NCBI RefSeq assembly: GCF_003946265.1
Contig: NZ_RHNO01000004.1
Location: 107,017-171,016, forward strand
Direction: 5' to 3'
Length of the DNA: 64,000 bases
Source: Levilactobacillus yonginensis
GTDB taxonomy: Bacteria > Bacillota > Bacilli > Lactobacillales > Lactobacillaceae
Made by a program: the position numbers and the translations under genes. The first letter of the stretch is position 1; each line of letters begins with the position of its first letter. This document shows positions 1 through 13,850 of this stretch, piece by piece. The notes under the pieces were generated by a model. That model made no database searches and was not told where the DNA came from. It worked only from the letters and a program-made list of their open reading frames with translations.

Positions 1-1079
1 GTTGGACCGTGCATAACGACCGTCCGGCCATTAACTTGGTACTGCGCGTTCATCCGCCGAAGTTCTTCCAAATGCATGAACCGATTTTCAAACACGGTTT
101 CCGTCATGGTACTGGTTCCACCAGCGGCCAATTGTAGAACCGTCATTTGTGGTTGCATGTCAGTTGGGAACCCAGGGTAAGGCAACGTCTTGACATCCGT
201 TGCTTCTAGGTGTTCTGGTCCGATAACCCGAATACCACCGGGCTCTTCGGTAACCTGAACGCCCATCTCTTGCATCTTAGAAATCAAAGGCTTGTTATGT
301 TCAACGATACCGTCCTTGATCAACACGTTTCCGTGGGTCACAGCGGCACCGACCATGAAGGTTCCTGCTTCGATTCGGTCCTGAACCACACTGTGTTCAG
401 CGCCGTGCATCTTAGCAACCCCATCGATCCGCAGTGTTTCAGTCCCAGCACCGCGGACGTTAGCACCCATTTTGTTCAGGATGTTAGCTAAATCAACGAT
501 TTCAGGTTCACGGGCAACGTTATCGATGACAGTCGTCCCCTCAGCGAGGCAAGCAGCCATCATGATGTTTTGGGTCGCACCAACACTTGGGAAGTCCAAG
601 TAGATGTGAGTTCCCTGCAAACGATCGGCAAAAGCTTCAATATAGCCATCATGCTGTTCAATTCGAGCGCCCAGGGCTTCTAAACCCTTCAAGTGCAAAT
701 CGATTGGTCGCGTACCAATGGCACAACCACCTGGTAACGCAACCCGGGCATGACCCAAGCGAGCCAATAATGGCCCCATGACAACGATTGAAGCGCGCAT
801 CTTCGAGACATACTCGAATGGTGCTTCACTAGATACTTGTTTAGTAGCATCAATGGTGACTTCACGCTTACCTTCGTTAAAATCAACTTTCAAGTTCAGG
901 AAGCGTAAGACCTTGTTCATCGTATAAACATCTGACAAAACCGGAACATTTGCTAAGTGAGTGATGCCCTCTGAGGCAAGAATAGACGCAGCTAAAATAG
1001 GCAAAACGGCATTCTTGGCCCCTTCAATATGGACCACACCAGTTAAGCGGTTCCCACCATGAACGATAATTTTTTCCAT
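1..1079 (-). CDS. murA: UDP-N-acetylglucosamine 1-carboxyvinyltransferase MurA (3' end outside window)
   Basis: First committed step of peptidoglycan synthesis: transfers enolpyruvate from PEP to UDP-GlcNAc in the cytoplasm. The frame is open from the ATG at 1079 to the window edge, 359 codons, so only the C-terminal part is missing (the family is about 420-440 aa). The N-terminus ([14 protein letters not shown]) and the active-site Cys loop ([21 protein letters not shown]) are intact; the Cys corresponds to Cys115 of the E. coli enzyme, the fosfomycin target. A GGAGG ribosome site lies at 1085-1089. It follows the DUF1146 gene by 27 bp and is probably co-transcribed with it. Low-GC Gram-positives often carry two MurA paralogues; the position after the atp operon fits the copy usually called murA1. 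Confidence 0.95.
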   Translation of the reverse strand, partial: MEKIIVHGGNRLTGVVHIEGAKNAVLPILAASILASEGITHLANVPVLSDVYTMNKVLRFLNLKVDFNEGKREVTIDATKQVSSEAPFEYVSKMRASIVVMGPLLARLGHARVALPGGCAIGTRPIDLHLKGLEALGARIEQHDGYIEAFADRLQGTHIYLDFPSVGATQNIMMAACLAEGTTVIDNVAREPEIVDLANILNKMGANVRGAGTETLRIDGVAKMHGAEHSVVQDRIEAGTFMVGAAVTHGNVLIKDGIVEHNKPLISKMQEMGVQVTEEPGGIRVIGPEHLEATDVKTLPYPGFPTDMQPQMTVLQLAAGGTSTMTETVFENRFMHLEELRRMNAQYQVNGRTVVMHGP

Positions 1080-1106
1080 GGGATACCTCCAAAGATTATT
1101 AAGGGT

Positions 1107-1337
1107 CTACCGTAACAGGTAGCCCAGGTTACGAACGTTATCGATGAAGTCTAAGAAGAATGAGCTACACCCAAATCCAATGGCAACCGCTAACATCACG
1201 ATCAGTACGCGAGATTGACGGGGGTAAAAAGTCATTAAGCGCTCAATATGGAGCGCTGATATTGCCCAAAAAGCCAAAGCAATAAACGATAAATGACTGA
1301 CAATTGTTAAGATACCCTGTAGCCCGATGAGTCTCAT
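1107..1337 (-). CDS. DUF1146 family small membrane protein (YwzB-like)
   Basis: A 76-aa protein with two hydrophobic segments (about residues 8-28 and 45-64) separated by a short basic loop. Size, topology and position between the ATP synthase operon and murA match the DUF1146/YwzB family of Bacilli, whose function is not established. ATG start at 1337 is preceded by a purine-rich AAGGATTGAGG stretch. A TGCTATAGT extended -10 box lies about 30 bp upstream (1371-1379, minus strand), so this gene and murA probably have their own promoter rather than depending on read-through from atp. Confidence 0.8.
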   Translation of the reverse strand: MRLIGLQGILTIVSHLSFIALAFWAISALHIERLMTFYPRQSRVLIVMLAVAIGFGCSSFFLDFIDNVRNLGYLLR

Positions 1338-1824
1338 TACCTCAATCCTTCCTAAACATTCCCACTAACTATAGCATAAATTCTCACCCTTGTCCTTGAG
1401 ATTCCCATAAAATCGGCGTTTGTAATATTACATTTGGTCTGGTTAAGCTTATTAATTAACATATCCCTTGGACTAACCTAAAAAAGCCTTAAGCCTTTCG
1501 GGGCTAAACCATGATTCATTCAACCATATTTTTACCCGACTTAATCAGTCAAAAATCACGGTTCAAAGTCTGCAAGGTCAACATCTGCTGACTACGTCCC
1601 CACGCCACAGCCCCAGTGTAAAAGCATCTAACGCCTTAAAAGTCATAAGGGTATTAACCAACTCTAGGTCAGCGGATACTGCCAGCTGACAATGTAAGCT
1701 AAACCATTTTGACAGTTACCAAGTAGTATGAACAGCTAATTTTCAAGCTCACTCTTGGTAGTAAAACCTGCCAAAATTAACCGGCGGTGCCCCCAGCACG
1801 ACCCTGCACCAAAAAAATGAGACT
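1338..1824. other. Intergenic region with structured repeat relative
   Basis: About 490 bp without a credible gene. It holds the probable DUF1146-murA promoter near 1371-1379 (minus) and, at about 1574-1694, an imperfect inverted repeat: ATCTGCTGAC at 1583-1592 pairs with GTCAGCGGAT at 1668-1677, one pair being G-U. The right arm, 1667-1688, resembles the arms of the long structured element at 44507-44679. No reading frame with a ribosome site was seen. Confidence 0.5.
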
Positions 1825-1856
1825 AAAAAAGCGGCCTCCCAATTGGGAGAACCGCT
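1825..1856 (-). terminator. Terminator of the ATP synthase operon
   Basis: On the minus strand GCGGTTCTCCC/GGGAGGCCGC form a GC-rich hairpin with an AATT loop, followed directly by six Ts. It begins 31 bp after the atpC stop codon. Confidence 0.9.
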
Positions 1857-1886
1857 TGCTAACGTTTCAAAGAAACATTAACTTTT

Positions 1887-2306
1887 TTAGTGCTTGGCAA
1901 CGTTGATCCGGTTGACAGCTCGCCGTAAAGCAACCTCTGCCCGTGCAAGGGTGTCGGTATCGTGAGCTTCCTGAGCCTTCTTAATCGTTGCTTCAGCCCG
2001 CTTCCGAGCATCTTCCGCCCGGTTAACGTCAATATCGTCTTGACGTTCCGCACTGTCTGCAACAATGGTCGCCACGTTGTCAGAGAATTCGATAAATCCA
2101 CCGTTAACGGCAATTTCATCTTCATTATCTCCGTGCTTAACCCGTGCCTCATCGACAACGAGTGACGCAATCAAGGGAACGTGATTAGGCAAAATACCTA
2201 ATTCACCAATAGTCGTCTTAACGACAAGCATATCGCCGTTCTCTTCATACACCTGGCCATCAGGGGTAACGATACTAACAGATAACACTGATTGATTATC
2301 AGCCAA
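1887..2306 (-). CDS. atpC: ATP synthase F1 epsilon subunit
   Basis: 139 aa, the usual length. Central-stalk subunit: an N-terminal beta-sandwich (residues about 1-85, with VYEENGDMLVVKTTIGELGILPNHVPLIA, the hallmark of the family) and a C-terminal Ala/Arg-rich two-helix region that in homologues inhibits ATP hydrolysis. Last gene of the operon, 13 bp after atpD. In lactobacilli the enzyme mainly runs as an ATP-driven proton pump for pH homeostasis. Confidence 0.97.
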   Translation of the reverse strand: MADNQSVLSVSIVTPDGQVYEENGDMLVVKTTIGELGILPNHVPLIASLVVDEARVKHGDNEDEIAVNGGFIEFSDNVATIVADSAERQDDIDVNRAEDARKRAEATIKKAQEAHDTDTLARAEVALRRAVNRINVAKH

Positions 2307-2319
2307 TTAGAATCCCTCC

Positions 2320-3741
<1,422 letters not shown>

Positions 3742-3757
3742 TTAATTCCTCCCGTCA

Positions 3758-4657
3758 TTAGTTATTTAAGGCTTCCTGACCACCAGTAATTTCGGTGATT
3801 TCGGTCGTAATCTGTGCTTGACGTGCACGGTTGTAGTGCAGTTGCAGAGTTCCAATCAAATCATCAGCATTATCAGTGGCAGACTGCATCGCATTGGTAC
3901 TTGATGCATGTTCAGCCGTCTTTGCGTCCAAGATAGCACCATAAACTAAGCTTTCAGCGTATTGTGGTAACACAACTTGGAGCACAGCTTCTTCAGAAGG
4001 CTCCGTATCGTATTCAGCAGTTAATGGTGACACTTGCGTATCGTTTGCCGCATCAGTCGTCATTGTTTCCTTGTCGACTGGTAACATCTTTTCAGCCCGA
4101 AAACGAGATGAAATCCGGTTAACGAAATGGTTGTAACAAACAAAGAGTTCATCGAACACTTCGTTGTTGAACATCGTGGTAACGGTCTTAACAATTTCCC
4201 GAACTTCATTGAACTCAGGAACGTCACTGACCCCACGGTATTCGTAGGCAACGTTGACACCACGGTGCTTATAAAAGTCAGCACCAGTTCCCCCAACGGC
4301 TAACACCATGTAGTCGCTTGGGTTAGGTGTCCGTTCATTGATGAACACATTTGCGTCACGGAGGACACTACTGTTGTAGCTGCCCACCATTCCCCGATCA
4401 GAAGTGATGACCAAATATGCGGTTTTCTTTACTGGACGGTTCGACTGTAGGCTACTTGAGGAATTATCCAACAGATGAGACTGCGAAAGATGCATGACGA
4501 CAGCCTTAACCTTAGAAACATAGTCTTGGTAGCCGACTGCTTGTTTCTGAATCTTATTTAACTTCGCGGTCGAGACCATGTGCATCGCCGCCGTAATCTG
4601 ACGGGTAGCTTTCGTGGAATTAATTCGACGTTGAACGTCATGAATTGATTCAGCCAT
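3758..4657 (-). CDS. atpG: ATP synthase F1 gamma subunit
   Basis: 299 aa. Rotating central shaft of F1. The N-terminal coiled-coil start ([33 protein letters not shown]) and the C-terminal helix ([22 protein letters not shown]) are the conserved family ends, so the gene is complete. The middle has a Ser/Asn/Thr-rich insertion (about residues 195-215), a variable part of the family. Preceded by GGAAGG; 29 bp after atpA. Confidence 0.98.
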   Translation of the reverse strand: MAESIHDVQRRINSTKATRQITAAMHMVSTAKLNKIQKQAVGYQDYVSKVKAVVMHLSQSHLLDNSSSSLQSNRPVKKTAYLVITSDRGMVGSYNSSVLRDANVFINERTPNPSDYMVLAVGGTGADFYKHRGVNVAYEYRGVSDVPEFNEVREIVKTVTTMFNNEVFDELFVCYNHFVNRISSRFRAEKMLPVDKETMTTDAANDTQVSPLTAEYDTEPSEEAVLQVVLPQYAESLVYGAILDAKTAEHASSTNAMQSATDNADDLIGTLQLHYNRARQAQITTEITEITGGQEALNN

Positions 4658-4686
4658 TATTTCTCACCATCCTTCCTTCAAGTATC

Positions 4687-6243
<1,557 letters not shown>

Positions 6244-6258
6244 TTATCACCGAATTCG

Positions 6259-6801
6259 TTATGCTAGCAGTTGCTGCCGTAAACGATTAATTTTAGTCCG
6301 TAAGCTACCATCAAGAACCGTATCAGCGGCCTTAACGATAACTCCGCCGATCACATCAGGATCGACTTTACTGTTCAAAATAACTTTTTGAGCACCCACG
6401 CGTTCAGCATAGGCGGCTTCAATCTTGGCCAATTGGTCATCGGAAAGCGCCACCGCAGTTGTCACTTCGGCATACACCGTATTGTGTGCTTCATCATACA
6501 ACGCTTGGAACTGGTCGATAATGTCGACCAAGTTTTCCATGCGACCGTAGTCATAAGTCATTTGAATCAGATTTTTGATGTGGGGCGACGCCTGCTTCAA
6601 CAAAGGTTCAAGCAATGCGGCTCGTTCATCGGCCTTCAGGCTAGCATCTGAGAGAACTGTGCTCAACTGTGGGTTGTCCTGGAAGACACGCCGAAGTTCC
6701 TTTAATTCTGAAAAACCTGACTCCAGTTCGTCTTGTTCGGACAACACATCAAATAATGCTCGTGAGTAGCGACTTGCTACCGTTGCCCTATTAAGACTCA
6801 T
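6259..6801 (-). CDS. atpH: ATP synthase F1 delta subunit
   Basis: Peripheral-stalk subunit linking b to the top of F1. The frame is open for 11 more codons upstream, but the conserved start is [19 protein letters not shown] at 6801, preceded by a GGGGAAG ribosome site; this gives 180 aa, the usual length, and overlaps the end of atpF by 11 bp. The C-terminal [27 protein letters not shown] motif is the family hallmark. Confidence 0.95.
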   Translation of the reverse strand: MSLNRATVASRYSRALFDVLSEQDELESGFSELKELRRVFQDNPQLSTVLSDASLKADERAALLEPLLKQASPHIKNLIQMTYDYGRMENLVDIIDQFQALYDEAHNTVYAEVTTAVALSDDQLAKIEAAYAERVGAQKVILNSKVDPDVIGGVIVKAADTVLDGSLRTKINRLRQQLLA

Positions 6802-7306
6802 GTTGCTTCCCCAACCCTTCAATATAAGAATCAATCAATGCCTTTTGATCGTCAGCCTTTAATTCTCGTTGAATGATCTTGGAAGCAATCTCAATAGATA
6901 AGTCTGCCACATCGTTGCGAGCATCTGACAAAGCATCTTGTCGTTCTTGTTCAATGTCCTTTTGGGCATTTTGCTTCAATGTTTGGACATCCGCTTGTGC
7001 CTGCGTCACGATTTGTTCACGCTGTTGTTGACCATTGGTCTTCGCAGTATTCACAATCGTTTGTGCTTCGGAACGTGAGTTAGCCAAAGCGGCTTCACGC
7101 TTCTGAACTAAGCCAGCAGCATCATTCCGTGACTTTTCGGCAGAATCAATATCGTTACTGATTTTGTCGGCACGTTCTTGCATCATTTTAGTAACAGGAC
7201 CCCAAGCAAGGACTTTAATAATCCACATTAACAGAATAAATGAAATAACGTAGAAAATTGTGTCTCCGTAATAGAGCGTCTGACCAATCACTAAATGTGA
7301 GAGCAT
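6791..7306 (-). CDS. atpF: ATP synthase Fo b subunit
   Basis: 171 aa. One N-terminal membrane helix (about residues 14-35, [20 protein letters not shown]) followed by a long charged, Gln/Ala/Glu-rich helix that dimerises as the peripheral stalk. 55 bp after atpE, and overlapping atpH, as expected for translational coupling in the operon. Confidence 0.97.
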   Translation of the reverse strand: MLSHLVIGQTLYYGDTIFYVISFILLMWIIKVLAWGPVTKMMQERADKISNDIDSAEKSRNDAAGLVQKREAALANSRSEAQTIVNTAKTNGQQQREQIVTQAQADVQTLKQNAQKDIEQERQDALSDARNDVADLSIEIASKIIQRELKADDQKALIDSYIEGLGKQHES

Positions 7307-7361
7307 CTATTGACACCTCCTTTTGCTATCAGATATTTACAACCAAACTGATTCATTGTTA

Positions 7362-7595
<234 letters not shown>

Positions 7596-7611
7596 TTAAA
7601 TAAACCTTTTT

Positions 7612-8331
7612 CTATCCCTCAACTTCTAATTTCTGAGAAATATAAACTGATGACAACGTAACGAAAACGAAGGCTTGAATTGCTCCCAAGAAAGCGGAGA
7701 ACCCTTGCCAAGCCATTTCAATCGGCAGCGCAACAATCATTGTCACGATACCGTGTGAAACTGCCAAATTCCAGATTACCCCCAACAGCATTTCGCCAGA
7801 GAAGATAACCCCAAAGATACGAAGACCCAACGTCAAGAAGTTCGTGAATTCCTCAAAGATACTAATCGGAAGCCAGAACACGAAAGGCTTCAAGTAGTTG
7901 GTAAAGTGAGCCTTGTACCCCAATTTCATCACACCAGCGAATTGAGCTAACATCATCGTCATTAACGAGAACGTTAACGTTACGATGGGATCGGAAGTAG
8001 GACTACGCATAATCGTTGCCCCACTTCGGGTCGCCACCTGAATAAATAACCCAATTTCGTTAGATAGGAAGAGAAAGAGGAACAAAGTAAAGCCCCACAA
8101 ACCAAACTTACCAACATCGCCAGCGGGTATAGATCCCTTCAGGATTCCGTTGGTAAAATCGATCAACCATTCCAAGAAGTTTTGCCCCTTGGTTGGCTTC
8201 ATGGCCAATTTTCTAGAAGTGAAAAAAATGACTGCTACAACCAGTAGAAAAACGACCGAACCGGCAACAATGTTAGCAGTACTAAATGTCAGTCCCAAAA
8301 ATTGGAAGGTTGAAACTGGTTCACCATTCAC
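7612..8331 (-). CDS. atpB: ATP synthase Fo a subunit
   Basis: 239 aa, several membrane helices. Forms the proton half-channels with the c-ring; the essential Arg lies in LTLGLRIFGVIFSGEML. The start is a GTG at 8331 (MNGEPVSTFQFLGLTFS) with AGAGGTGA upstream. First gene of the operon; no atpI was found upstream, only the promoter region and the upp terminator. Confidence 0.97.
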   Translation of the reverse strand: MNGEPVSTFQFLGLTFSTANIVAGSVVFLLVVAVIFFTSRKLAMKPTKGQNFLEWLIDFTNGILKGSIPAGDVGKFGLWGFTLFLFLFLSNEIGLFIQVATRSGATIMRSPTSDPIVTLTFSLMTMMLAQFAGVMKLGYKAHFTNYLKPFVFWLPISIFEEFTNFLTLGLRIFGVIFSGEMLLGVIWNLAVSHGIVTMIVALPIEMAWQGFSAFLGAIQAFVFVTLSSVYISQKLEVEG

Positions 8332-8522
8332 CGAATATCACCTCTTTTCCACACTATATGAACGCAATTCCCAAGTAGTTCCCGATAACTCTAGGCATTT
8401 CCTTAAGAGATGCGGAATAGTGAACGAAGCGAGCGCTCCATTCAAATACACTGGAAATCATACCACCAATTCTACAAAAAGACAAAACAATTTTTCACCC
8501 TATAAGCAATTTCGAAAGCTTG

Positions 8523-8552
8523 TATAAAGTCAGTGCTCATACCGTCTGTCAA
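8523..8552 (-). promoter_or_regulatory. Probable promoter of the atp operon
   Basis: Minus strand: TTGACA (8552-8547), an 18-bp spacer and TTTATA (8528-8523), about 190 bp upstream of the atpB GTG. The stretch TGTAACCGCTTGACA overlapping the -35 box resembles a cre half but departs from consensus at its end. The rest of the 340-bp gap between atpB and upp holds no gene. Confidence 0.55.
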
Positions 8553-8629
8553 GCGGTTACAACAAATATTTGCGCGCGCACTTGCAAACCGATTTATTTG
8601 GCGCACTTTTTCAAAACGAAATTCATCAA

Positions 8630-8666
8630 ATAAATAAGAGACTCGGCAAAATTGCCGAATCTCTTT
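8630..8666 (-). terminator. Terminator after upp
   Basis: Hairpin GAGATTCGGCAA/TTGCCGAGTCTC on the minus strand followed by a T/A-rich tail, starting a few bases after the upp stop codon. It isolates upp from the atp promoter. Confidence 0.85.
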
Positions 8667-8671
8667 AAAGT

Positions 8672-9307
8672 TTATTTCGTTCCAAACAGACGGTCACCGG
8701 CATCACCGAGACCAGGTACAATGTACCCATCTTCGTTCAAGTGGTCGTCCAAAGCGGCCGTGAAGATATCCACGTCCGGATGAGCAGCCCGTAATGCTTT
8801 AACCCCTTCTGGTGCGGAAACTAAGCAAACGAACTTCATGTTCTTTTCACTAGCGCCACGCTTCTTTAGGGCATCGATTGCCATGATGGCAGAACCACCA
8901 GTGGCCAGCATTGGGTCCACAATGAAAATCTGCCGCTGATCAATGTCAGATGGCATTTTTACGAAGTATTCATGGGGTTGGAGTGTTTCTTCGTCACGAT
9001 ACATCCCAATATGACCAACCTTAGCGGCAGGAATCAACTCTAAGATACCGTCGACCATTCCGATCCCAGCACGCAGGATTGGGACAATAGCGACCTTCTT
9101 ACCGGAGAGCTCCTTAGCAGTCATTTTAGACACTGGCGTCTCGATTACCTTATCTTGCAATGGCATATCACGTGAGACTTCATATGCCATCAAAGTCGAG
9201 ATTTCGTTAACAACCTCGCGGAAACTGCGGGTCCCACAGTTCTTACTACGAATGATTGTCAGCTTGTGTTGAATCAACGGGTGGTCGAGTACTTGAAACT
9301 TACCCAT
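8672..9307 (-). CDS. upp: Uracil phosphoribosyltransferase
   Basis: 211 aa. Pyrimidine salvage: uracil + PRPP gives UMP. The PRPP-binding loop [12 protein letters not shown] and the C-terminal uracil-binding [14 protein letters not shown] are intact. Start chosen at 9307 ([16 protein letters not shown]) because AAAGGAG sits 9 bp upstream and homologues begin there; the open frame extends 13 codons further. A TGGTACAAT extended -10 box at 9333-9341 (minus strand) suggests its own promoter as well as possible read-through from glyA. Confidence 0.97.
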   Translation of the reverse strand: MGKFQVLDHPLIQHKLTIIRSKNCGTRSFREVVNEISTLMAYEVSRDMPLQDKVIETPVSKMTAKELSGKKVAIVPILRAGIGMVDGILELIPAAKVGHIGMYRDEETLQPHEYFVKMPSDIDQRQIFIVDPMLATGGSAIMAIDALKKRGASEKNMKFVCLVSAPEGVKALRAAHPDVDIFTAALDDHLNEDGYIVPGLGDAGDRLFGTK

Positions 9308-9400
9308 GAATAAACGCTCCTTTATGATTTCTTTCAATTGTACCATGTATCGTCAACGACAGAACATACAATTTGAAATGAAACCGTTTTTTCTAAAAAT

Positions 9401-10642
9401 TTATGGTAACGCTGTTAGTGGGTGAGCGCTGGTCAAAGCTTGAACCCGTTCGCGGACCTGGTTTAAGACGGCTTCATCTTCAGCATTTTCGATGGTTTGC
9501 ATGATCAACCGGGCTACCTCACGACATTCGTCGGCGTTAAACCCACGAGTCGTGATAGCTGGCGTCCCTAAGCGAATCCCAGACGTCTTAAATGGACTCA
9601 GGGGTTCGTTCGGAATAGATTCCTTATTGGTCGTAATCATCACGCTATCCAGTAATTCTTGGGCCTGTTTCCCATTCAATGGCGTCTTCGTTAAGTCGAT
9701 CGTCATCAAATGGTTGTCTGTCCCACCAGAAATGACCCGTACGTCGTCCATCTTGTTGAACTCGTCGGCCATTGCCTGTGCGTTGTCAATAATCTGCTGT
9801 GAATATTGCGTGAACTCTGGTTGCAGGTCTTCGTGTAAAGCAACCGCCTTAGCAGCAATCACGTGTTCCAGTGGCCCACCTTGTGTCCCAGGGAAGACGG
9901 CTGAATTAATTCGCTTAGCATTTTCAGCTTGCGAAAGGATCAAGCCCCCCCGTGGTCCCCGTAAGGTCTTGTGGGTCGTTGTCGTCACAACATCGGCGAT
10001 TCCCACTGGACTGGGGTGCAAACCTGAAGCGACTAAACCGGCGATATGGGCCATGTCAACCATCAGGTAAGCCCCAACTTCATCGGCAATATCGCGGAAT
10101 GCTTGCCAGTCAATGATCCGTGAGTAAGCTGAAGCCCCCGCCACAATCATCTGTGGCTTGACCTTTTTCGCAATGTCCCGAATCATATCGTAATCTAATA
10201 ATTCCGTCTCAGGATTTAACCCGTAGCCATAGTCTTTATAAATCTTTCCAGAGAAGTTAACACTAGCACCGTGCGTTAAATGCCCCCCAGCATCTAAGCT
10301 CATCCCTAGAATAATGTCTCCAGGCTTCAGGAACGCCGCGTAGGCCGCTTGGTTCGCCTGAGAACCAGAGTGAGGTTGTACGTTGGCATATTCGGCACCA
10401 AAGAGCTTCTTAGCACGGTCAATGGCCAATTGTTCAACCACGTCAATGTACTGAGCACCCCCGTAATACCGTTTGCCTGGATACCCCTCAGCATACTTGT
10501 TGGTCAAAACGGACCCTTGTGCTTCACGGACCGCGTGACTCACAATGTTTTCGGAAGCAATCAGTTCAATCGTATTCTCCTGACGGTCTTCTTCCTTCGC
10601 AATGGCGTTCCATAGTTCTGGATCTTGGTCTTTAAAATTCAT
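9401..10642 (-). CDS. glyA: Serine hydroxymethyltransferase
   Basis: 413 aa, PLP enzyme interconverting serine and glycine with transfer of a one-carbon unit to tetrahydrofolate. The PLP lysine is in [15 protein letters not shown]; the N-terminal [16 protein letters not shown] and [10 protein letters not shown] motifs are complete. GGAGGGG ribosome site 6 bp before the ATG. Lies between tsaC and upp, a conserved order in lactobacilli, linking glycine, folate and pyrimidine supply. Confidence 0.98.
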   Translation of the reverse strand: MNFKDQDPELWNAIAKEEDRQENTIELIASENIVSHAVREAQGSVLTNKYAEGYPGKRYYGGAQYIDVVEQLAIDRAKKLFGAEYANVQPHSGSQANQAAYAAFLKPGDIILGMSLDAGGHLTHGASVNFSGKIYKDYGYGLNPETELLDYDMIRDIAKKVKPQMIVAGASAYSRIIDWQAFRDIADEVGAYLMVDMAHIAGLVASGLHPSPVGIADVVTTTTHKTLRGPRGGLILSQAENAKRINSAVFPGTQGGPLEHVIAAKAVALHEDLQPEFTQYSQQIIDNAQAMADEFNKMDDVRVISGGTDNHLMTIDLTKTPLNGKQAQELLDSVMITTNKESIPNEPLSPFKTSGIRLGTPAITTRGFNADECREVARLIMQTIENAEDEAVLNQVRERVQALTSAHPLTALP

Positions 10643-10719
10643 GTTAACCCCTCCTAAGCAGTGATTAGATTAATTCTACCAGAAAGATTCATTTCGACTG
10701 CACGACTTGGCTTACAAAT

Positions 10720-11745
10720 TTATTTATTAGTAAAGTGAGTCTGCCCAGCCGATTTATTCAAGCGATTCATGTAGGCTGCCCCCAGGCCTTGATCATCAAA
10801 ACCTTGTGCCAGAATACTCTTGACTGGTGATTCCAAGTCAAAGTGACGAAGCCCAGCAAATAGCTGGTGACTCGCCGTCTGCATATCAGCGCCCAACGTG
10901 AAGAACTCCGCGTTAGCCGGCAGTTGATCGTTAGCAATCGTGGCTTCTAACGCCATGACCCCTACCTGACCATCCTGTTGGCCGGCCCAAGTCAGGGCGG
11001 CTGGCCAGTCTTCCTCGTGATCGACGATGTAGACCTGGGCGTTAGGCGCGTAGTGCTTGTACTTCATACCTGGTGCCTTAGGAACCTCGCCCGCACCAAC
11101 GTGATGATGGCTCGACCGTACTGTACCGATAACTTTTTCAAGCTGTTCCTCAGTCACCCCACCTGGACGCAGGATGGTTGGCACGTCCGTAGACATGTCC
11201 AAAACGGTTGATTCCACCCCAACTCTAGTGGGACCATCATCTAAGATACCGGCAATTTTACCATTTAAATCATGATAAACATGTTCTGCCAGCGTTGGAC
11301 TAGGCTTCCCCGACGTGTTCGCCGAAGGGCCAACCAGTGGCACGCCAGATTTACGAATCAAATCCAACGTAGGCTGGTTGTCCGGATTACGAAAGGCAGC
11401 GGTGGTCAAGCCACCGGTCACGGACTTGGAAAGTGCCCCTGGTTGAAGTTCAAAAATTAATGTTAGGGGGCCGGGCCAGAAGGCCTTAATCAGCTTTTCA
11501 GCAGCTGCTGGGAGTGGTTGGGCATACTTTCTCACCTGATCCACCCCAGTCACGTGAACGATCAACGGGTTATCACTTGGCCGGCCCTTAGCTTGATACA
11601 CTTGCTTAACGGCGGCCTCGTTGGTGGCATCGGCACCTAAACCGTAAACGGTCTCCGTGGGAAAAGCGACCAACTCGCCAGCTTTAATTGCTGCAGCCGC
11701 TTGATCGATTTGATTTGGTTTAAAAATTTTCGTTTCCATATGCAT
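10720..11745 (-). CDS. L-threonylcarbamoyladenylate synthase, two-domain Sua5 type
   Basis: Makes threonylcarbamoyl-AMP from Thr, bicarbonate and ATP for the universal t6A37 tRNA modification. The YrdC/TsaC domain fills roughly residues 15-210 (ELVAFPTETVYGLGADA, KGRPSDNPLIVHV, PLVGPSANTSGKPSPT) and a C-terminal Sua5 domain follows the APGMKYKHYAP linker. Start set at 11745 (MHMETKIF): GGGAG lies 7 bp upstream; the next ATG, two codons later, is the alternative. An earlier ATG at 11784 would overlap prmC and lacks a site. Confidence 0.92.
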   Translation of the reverse strand: MHMETKIFKPNQIDQAAAAIKAGELVAFPTETVYGLGADATNEAAVKQVYQAKGRPSDNPLIVHVTGVDQVRKYAQPLPAAAEKLIKAFWPGPLTLIFELQPGALSKSVTGGLTTAAFRNPDNQPTLDLIRKSGVPLVGPSANTSGKPSPTLAEHVYHDLNGKIAGILDDGPTRVGVESTVLDMSTDVPTILRPGGVTEEQLEKVIGTVRSSHHHVGAGEVPKAPGMKYKHYAPNAQVYIVDHEEDWPAALTWAGQQDGQVGVMALEATIANDQLPANAEFFTLGADMQTASHQLFAGLRHFDLESPVKSILAQGFDDQGLGAAYMNRLNKSAGQTHFTNK

Positions 11746-11768
11746 CCATACACTCCCATCTAACAAAA

Positions 11769-12605
11769 TTAAAGTTGCACACACACCATCCGGTCGTGTC
11801 CATTAATATCTTGGCGAATCGTGACTGTCGCTTGTGGGAAGGCCCGTTCAAAAATTTCTTGAACGGCGGTGCCCTGGCGATAACCGATTTCAGCAAAGAA
11901 CCGACCGTGTTTGGTCAAAACGGTCGGTAGTTCAGCAGCAAAGCGCCGGTAAAAATCTAAGCCGTGGTCATCTGCAAAGAGGGCCTGCTGAGGCTCATAC
12001 TTTTTCACAGATTCATCCATAACAGCTAGTTCTTCGCGATCAATGTATGGTGGATTTGACACCACAACATCAAACCGCTCACCAGCCACCGGTGCAAATA
12101 AATCGCCGGTGACAAAGGTCACGGGTGCTGCCAGGGCTTGTGCATTCGTTTGGGCAACTTGTACTGCCGCTGCTGAAATGTCGCTGGCAGTGACTTGCCA
12201 CCCGGGACGTTCAGCCTTTAAGGTCACAGCAATCGCCCCACTTCCAGTTCCCACGTCCAAAAGACTGAGCGTCGGTGTTGGGACGGTTAGGACCCAGGCC
12301 ACCAACTCTTCAGTCTCTTGCCGTGGAATCAAAGTTGCGGGTGTTACGTGAAATTCCCGGCCATAAAATGGGGCGTGTCCCAGAACGTACTGCGCCGGTT
12401 CACCCGCACAGACTCGTTCTAACGTCTCCCGATACCGCTGCTGAACAGCAACCGGAACCAGTTCCCGGTAATGCTGTATCAGCTCGGTATACCGCCAGTT
12501 CTGTCCCTCAAGGAGCAGATACTCGGCCGCACTCTCATCGCGGTTAGCAGACCGCAATTGTTCCTGCGCCATTTTTAGCAACTGAAAATAAGTCACTTTA
12601 GCCAT
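11769..12605 (-). CDS. prmC: Release-factor glutamine N5-methyltransferase
   Basis: 278 aa. Methylates the Gln of the GGQ loop of RF1/RF2. SAM-binding [15 protein letters not shown] and the catalytic VVSNPPYI (NPPY) motif are clear. It overlaps the end of its substrate gene prfA by 8 bp, the usual coupling of enzyme and target. Confidence 0.96.
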   Translation of the reverse strand: MAKVTYFQLLKMAQEQLRSANRDESAAEYLLLEGQNWRYTELIQHYRELVPVAVQQRYRETLERVCAGEPAQYVLGHAPFYGREFHVTPATLIPRQETEELVAWVLTVPTPTLSLLDVGTGSGAIAVTLKAERPGWQVTASDISAAAVQVAQTNAQALAAPVTFVTGDLFAPVAGERFDVVVSNPPYIDREELAVMDESVKKYEPQQALFADDHGLDFYRRFAAELPTVLTKHGRFFAEIGYRQGTAVQEIFERAFPQATVTIRQDINGHDRMVCVQL

Positions 12606-13683
12606 TGTTCTTCAGGTCTTCAAGCTTAGCGGCTTGGTCAGACAAAATCAGTGCATCGATGATGTCGTCCATTTCACCGTTCATGACCCGGTCAAGTTTG
12701 TTCAAGGTCAACCCAATTCGGTGATCGGTCACCCGGTTTTGTGGGTAATTGTAGGTCCGAATCCGTTCAGAACGGTCCCCGGTCCCCACAGCTGACTTCC
12801 GTTCAGCGTTGTAGGCATCCTCTTCTTGTTGCTTGTAGTAATCGTAGACCCGGGCTCGTAAAATAGTCATGGCCTTGGCCCGGTTTTGTTGTTGTGATCG
12901 TTCGTCTTGCATGGCCACCACGATACCAGTTGGCAAGTGGGTCATCCGCACGGCTGAAGAAGTCTTGTTGATATGTTGGCCACCGGCACCGGATGAACGA
13001 TAAACGTCAGTCCGAATATCCTTAGGGTCAATATCGATATCAACGTCTTCTTCTTCAGGCATAACACCGACAGTGGCAGTACTGGTGTGAACCCTACCAG
13101 CTGATTCAGTAGCGGGTACCCGTTGAACCCGGTGCGCACCGTTTTCATACTTCAGCTTGGAATAAACCTTGTCACCGGTAATCATCAAAACGATTTCCTT
13201 GAAACCGCCAACTTCGGTGGCATTCTCATCAACCACTTCAATCGACCACCCTTGGCGTTCGGCGTACTTGGAGTACATGCTGAAGAGGTCAGCAGCAAAT
13301 AAACTGGCTTCATCCCCACCAGCAGCCCCGTGAATTTCCATGATGATGTTCTTATCATCGTTAGGGTCTTTAGGTAAGAGTAAGACTTTAATGTCGTCTT
13401 CCAACTTCGTCTTTTGATCGTTTAAATCTTTCAGCTCTTCTTTGACCATGGCATCCATGTCATCGTCCAGTTTTTCGCGGAGCATTTCATCGTCATCAGC
13501 GATTTGCTGGGTGACGCTTTGGTATTGGTGATATTTGTCCACCGTTTCCCGCAACTCCCCTTCTTCTTTGGAGAGTTTCATAAATTTTTGCGTGTCAGCA
13601 ATCACTTCAGGATCACTGATTAATTCATTCAGCTCGTCATAGCGATCCGCTACGGCTTGGAGCTTGTCAAACATTTCATCCAT
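12598..13683 (-). CDS. prfA: Peptide chain release factor 1
   Basis: 361 aa, full length. Terminates translation at UAA and UAG. The peptide-anticodon PAT (in [17 protein letters not shown]) identifies RF1 rather than RF2, and [20 protein letters not shown] carries the catalytic GGQ. Followed with overlap by prmC; 167 bp after tdk, no terminator between. Confidence 0.98.
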   Translation of the reverse strand: MDEMFDKLQAVADRYDELNELISDPEVIADTQKFMKLSKEEGELRETVDKYHQYQSVTQQIADDDEMLREKLDDDMDAMVKEELKDLNDQKTKLEDDIKVLLLPKDPNDDKNIIMEIHGAAGGDEASLFAADLFSMYSKYAERQGWSIEVVDENATEVGGFKEIVLMITGDKVYSKLKYENGAHRVQRVPATESAGRVHTSTATVGVMPEEEDVDIDIDPKDIRTDVYRSSGAGGQHINKTSSAVRMTHLPTGIVVAMQDERSQQQNRAKAMTILRARVYDYYKQQEEDAYNAERKSAVGTGDRSERIRTYNYPQNRVTDHRIGLTLNKLDRVMNGEMDDIIDALILSDQAAKLEDLKNNG

Positions 13684-13850
13684 TCGATTTAACCTCTTTC
13701 ATATCTTTAAGCGTCATTAAAATCGTATCTGCAATGACAATTTCTACATTAAATAACTAATCCACATTTCAAACTAACGACCATTTTCTGGCTAAGCTGG
13801 CCCAACCACGTCGTAAACGTTGCTGCTAGCACGCTTGCCGAGTCGTCGCA

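Noticed and set aside
8534..8562. cre site controlling the atp operon
   Set aside because: TGTAACCGCTTGACA starts like a cre but its 3' half has an extra base and poor symmetry; mentioned only as a possibility in the promoter entry.
12942..13148. Small frames inside prfA, atpD, atpA and other housekeeping genes
   Set aside because: Out-of-frame shadows of well-identified genes without ribosome sites.
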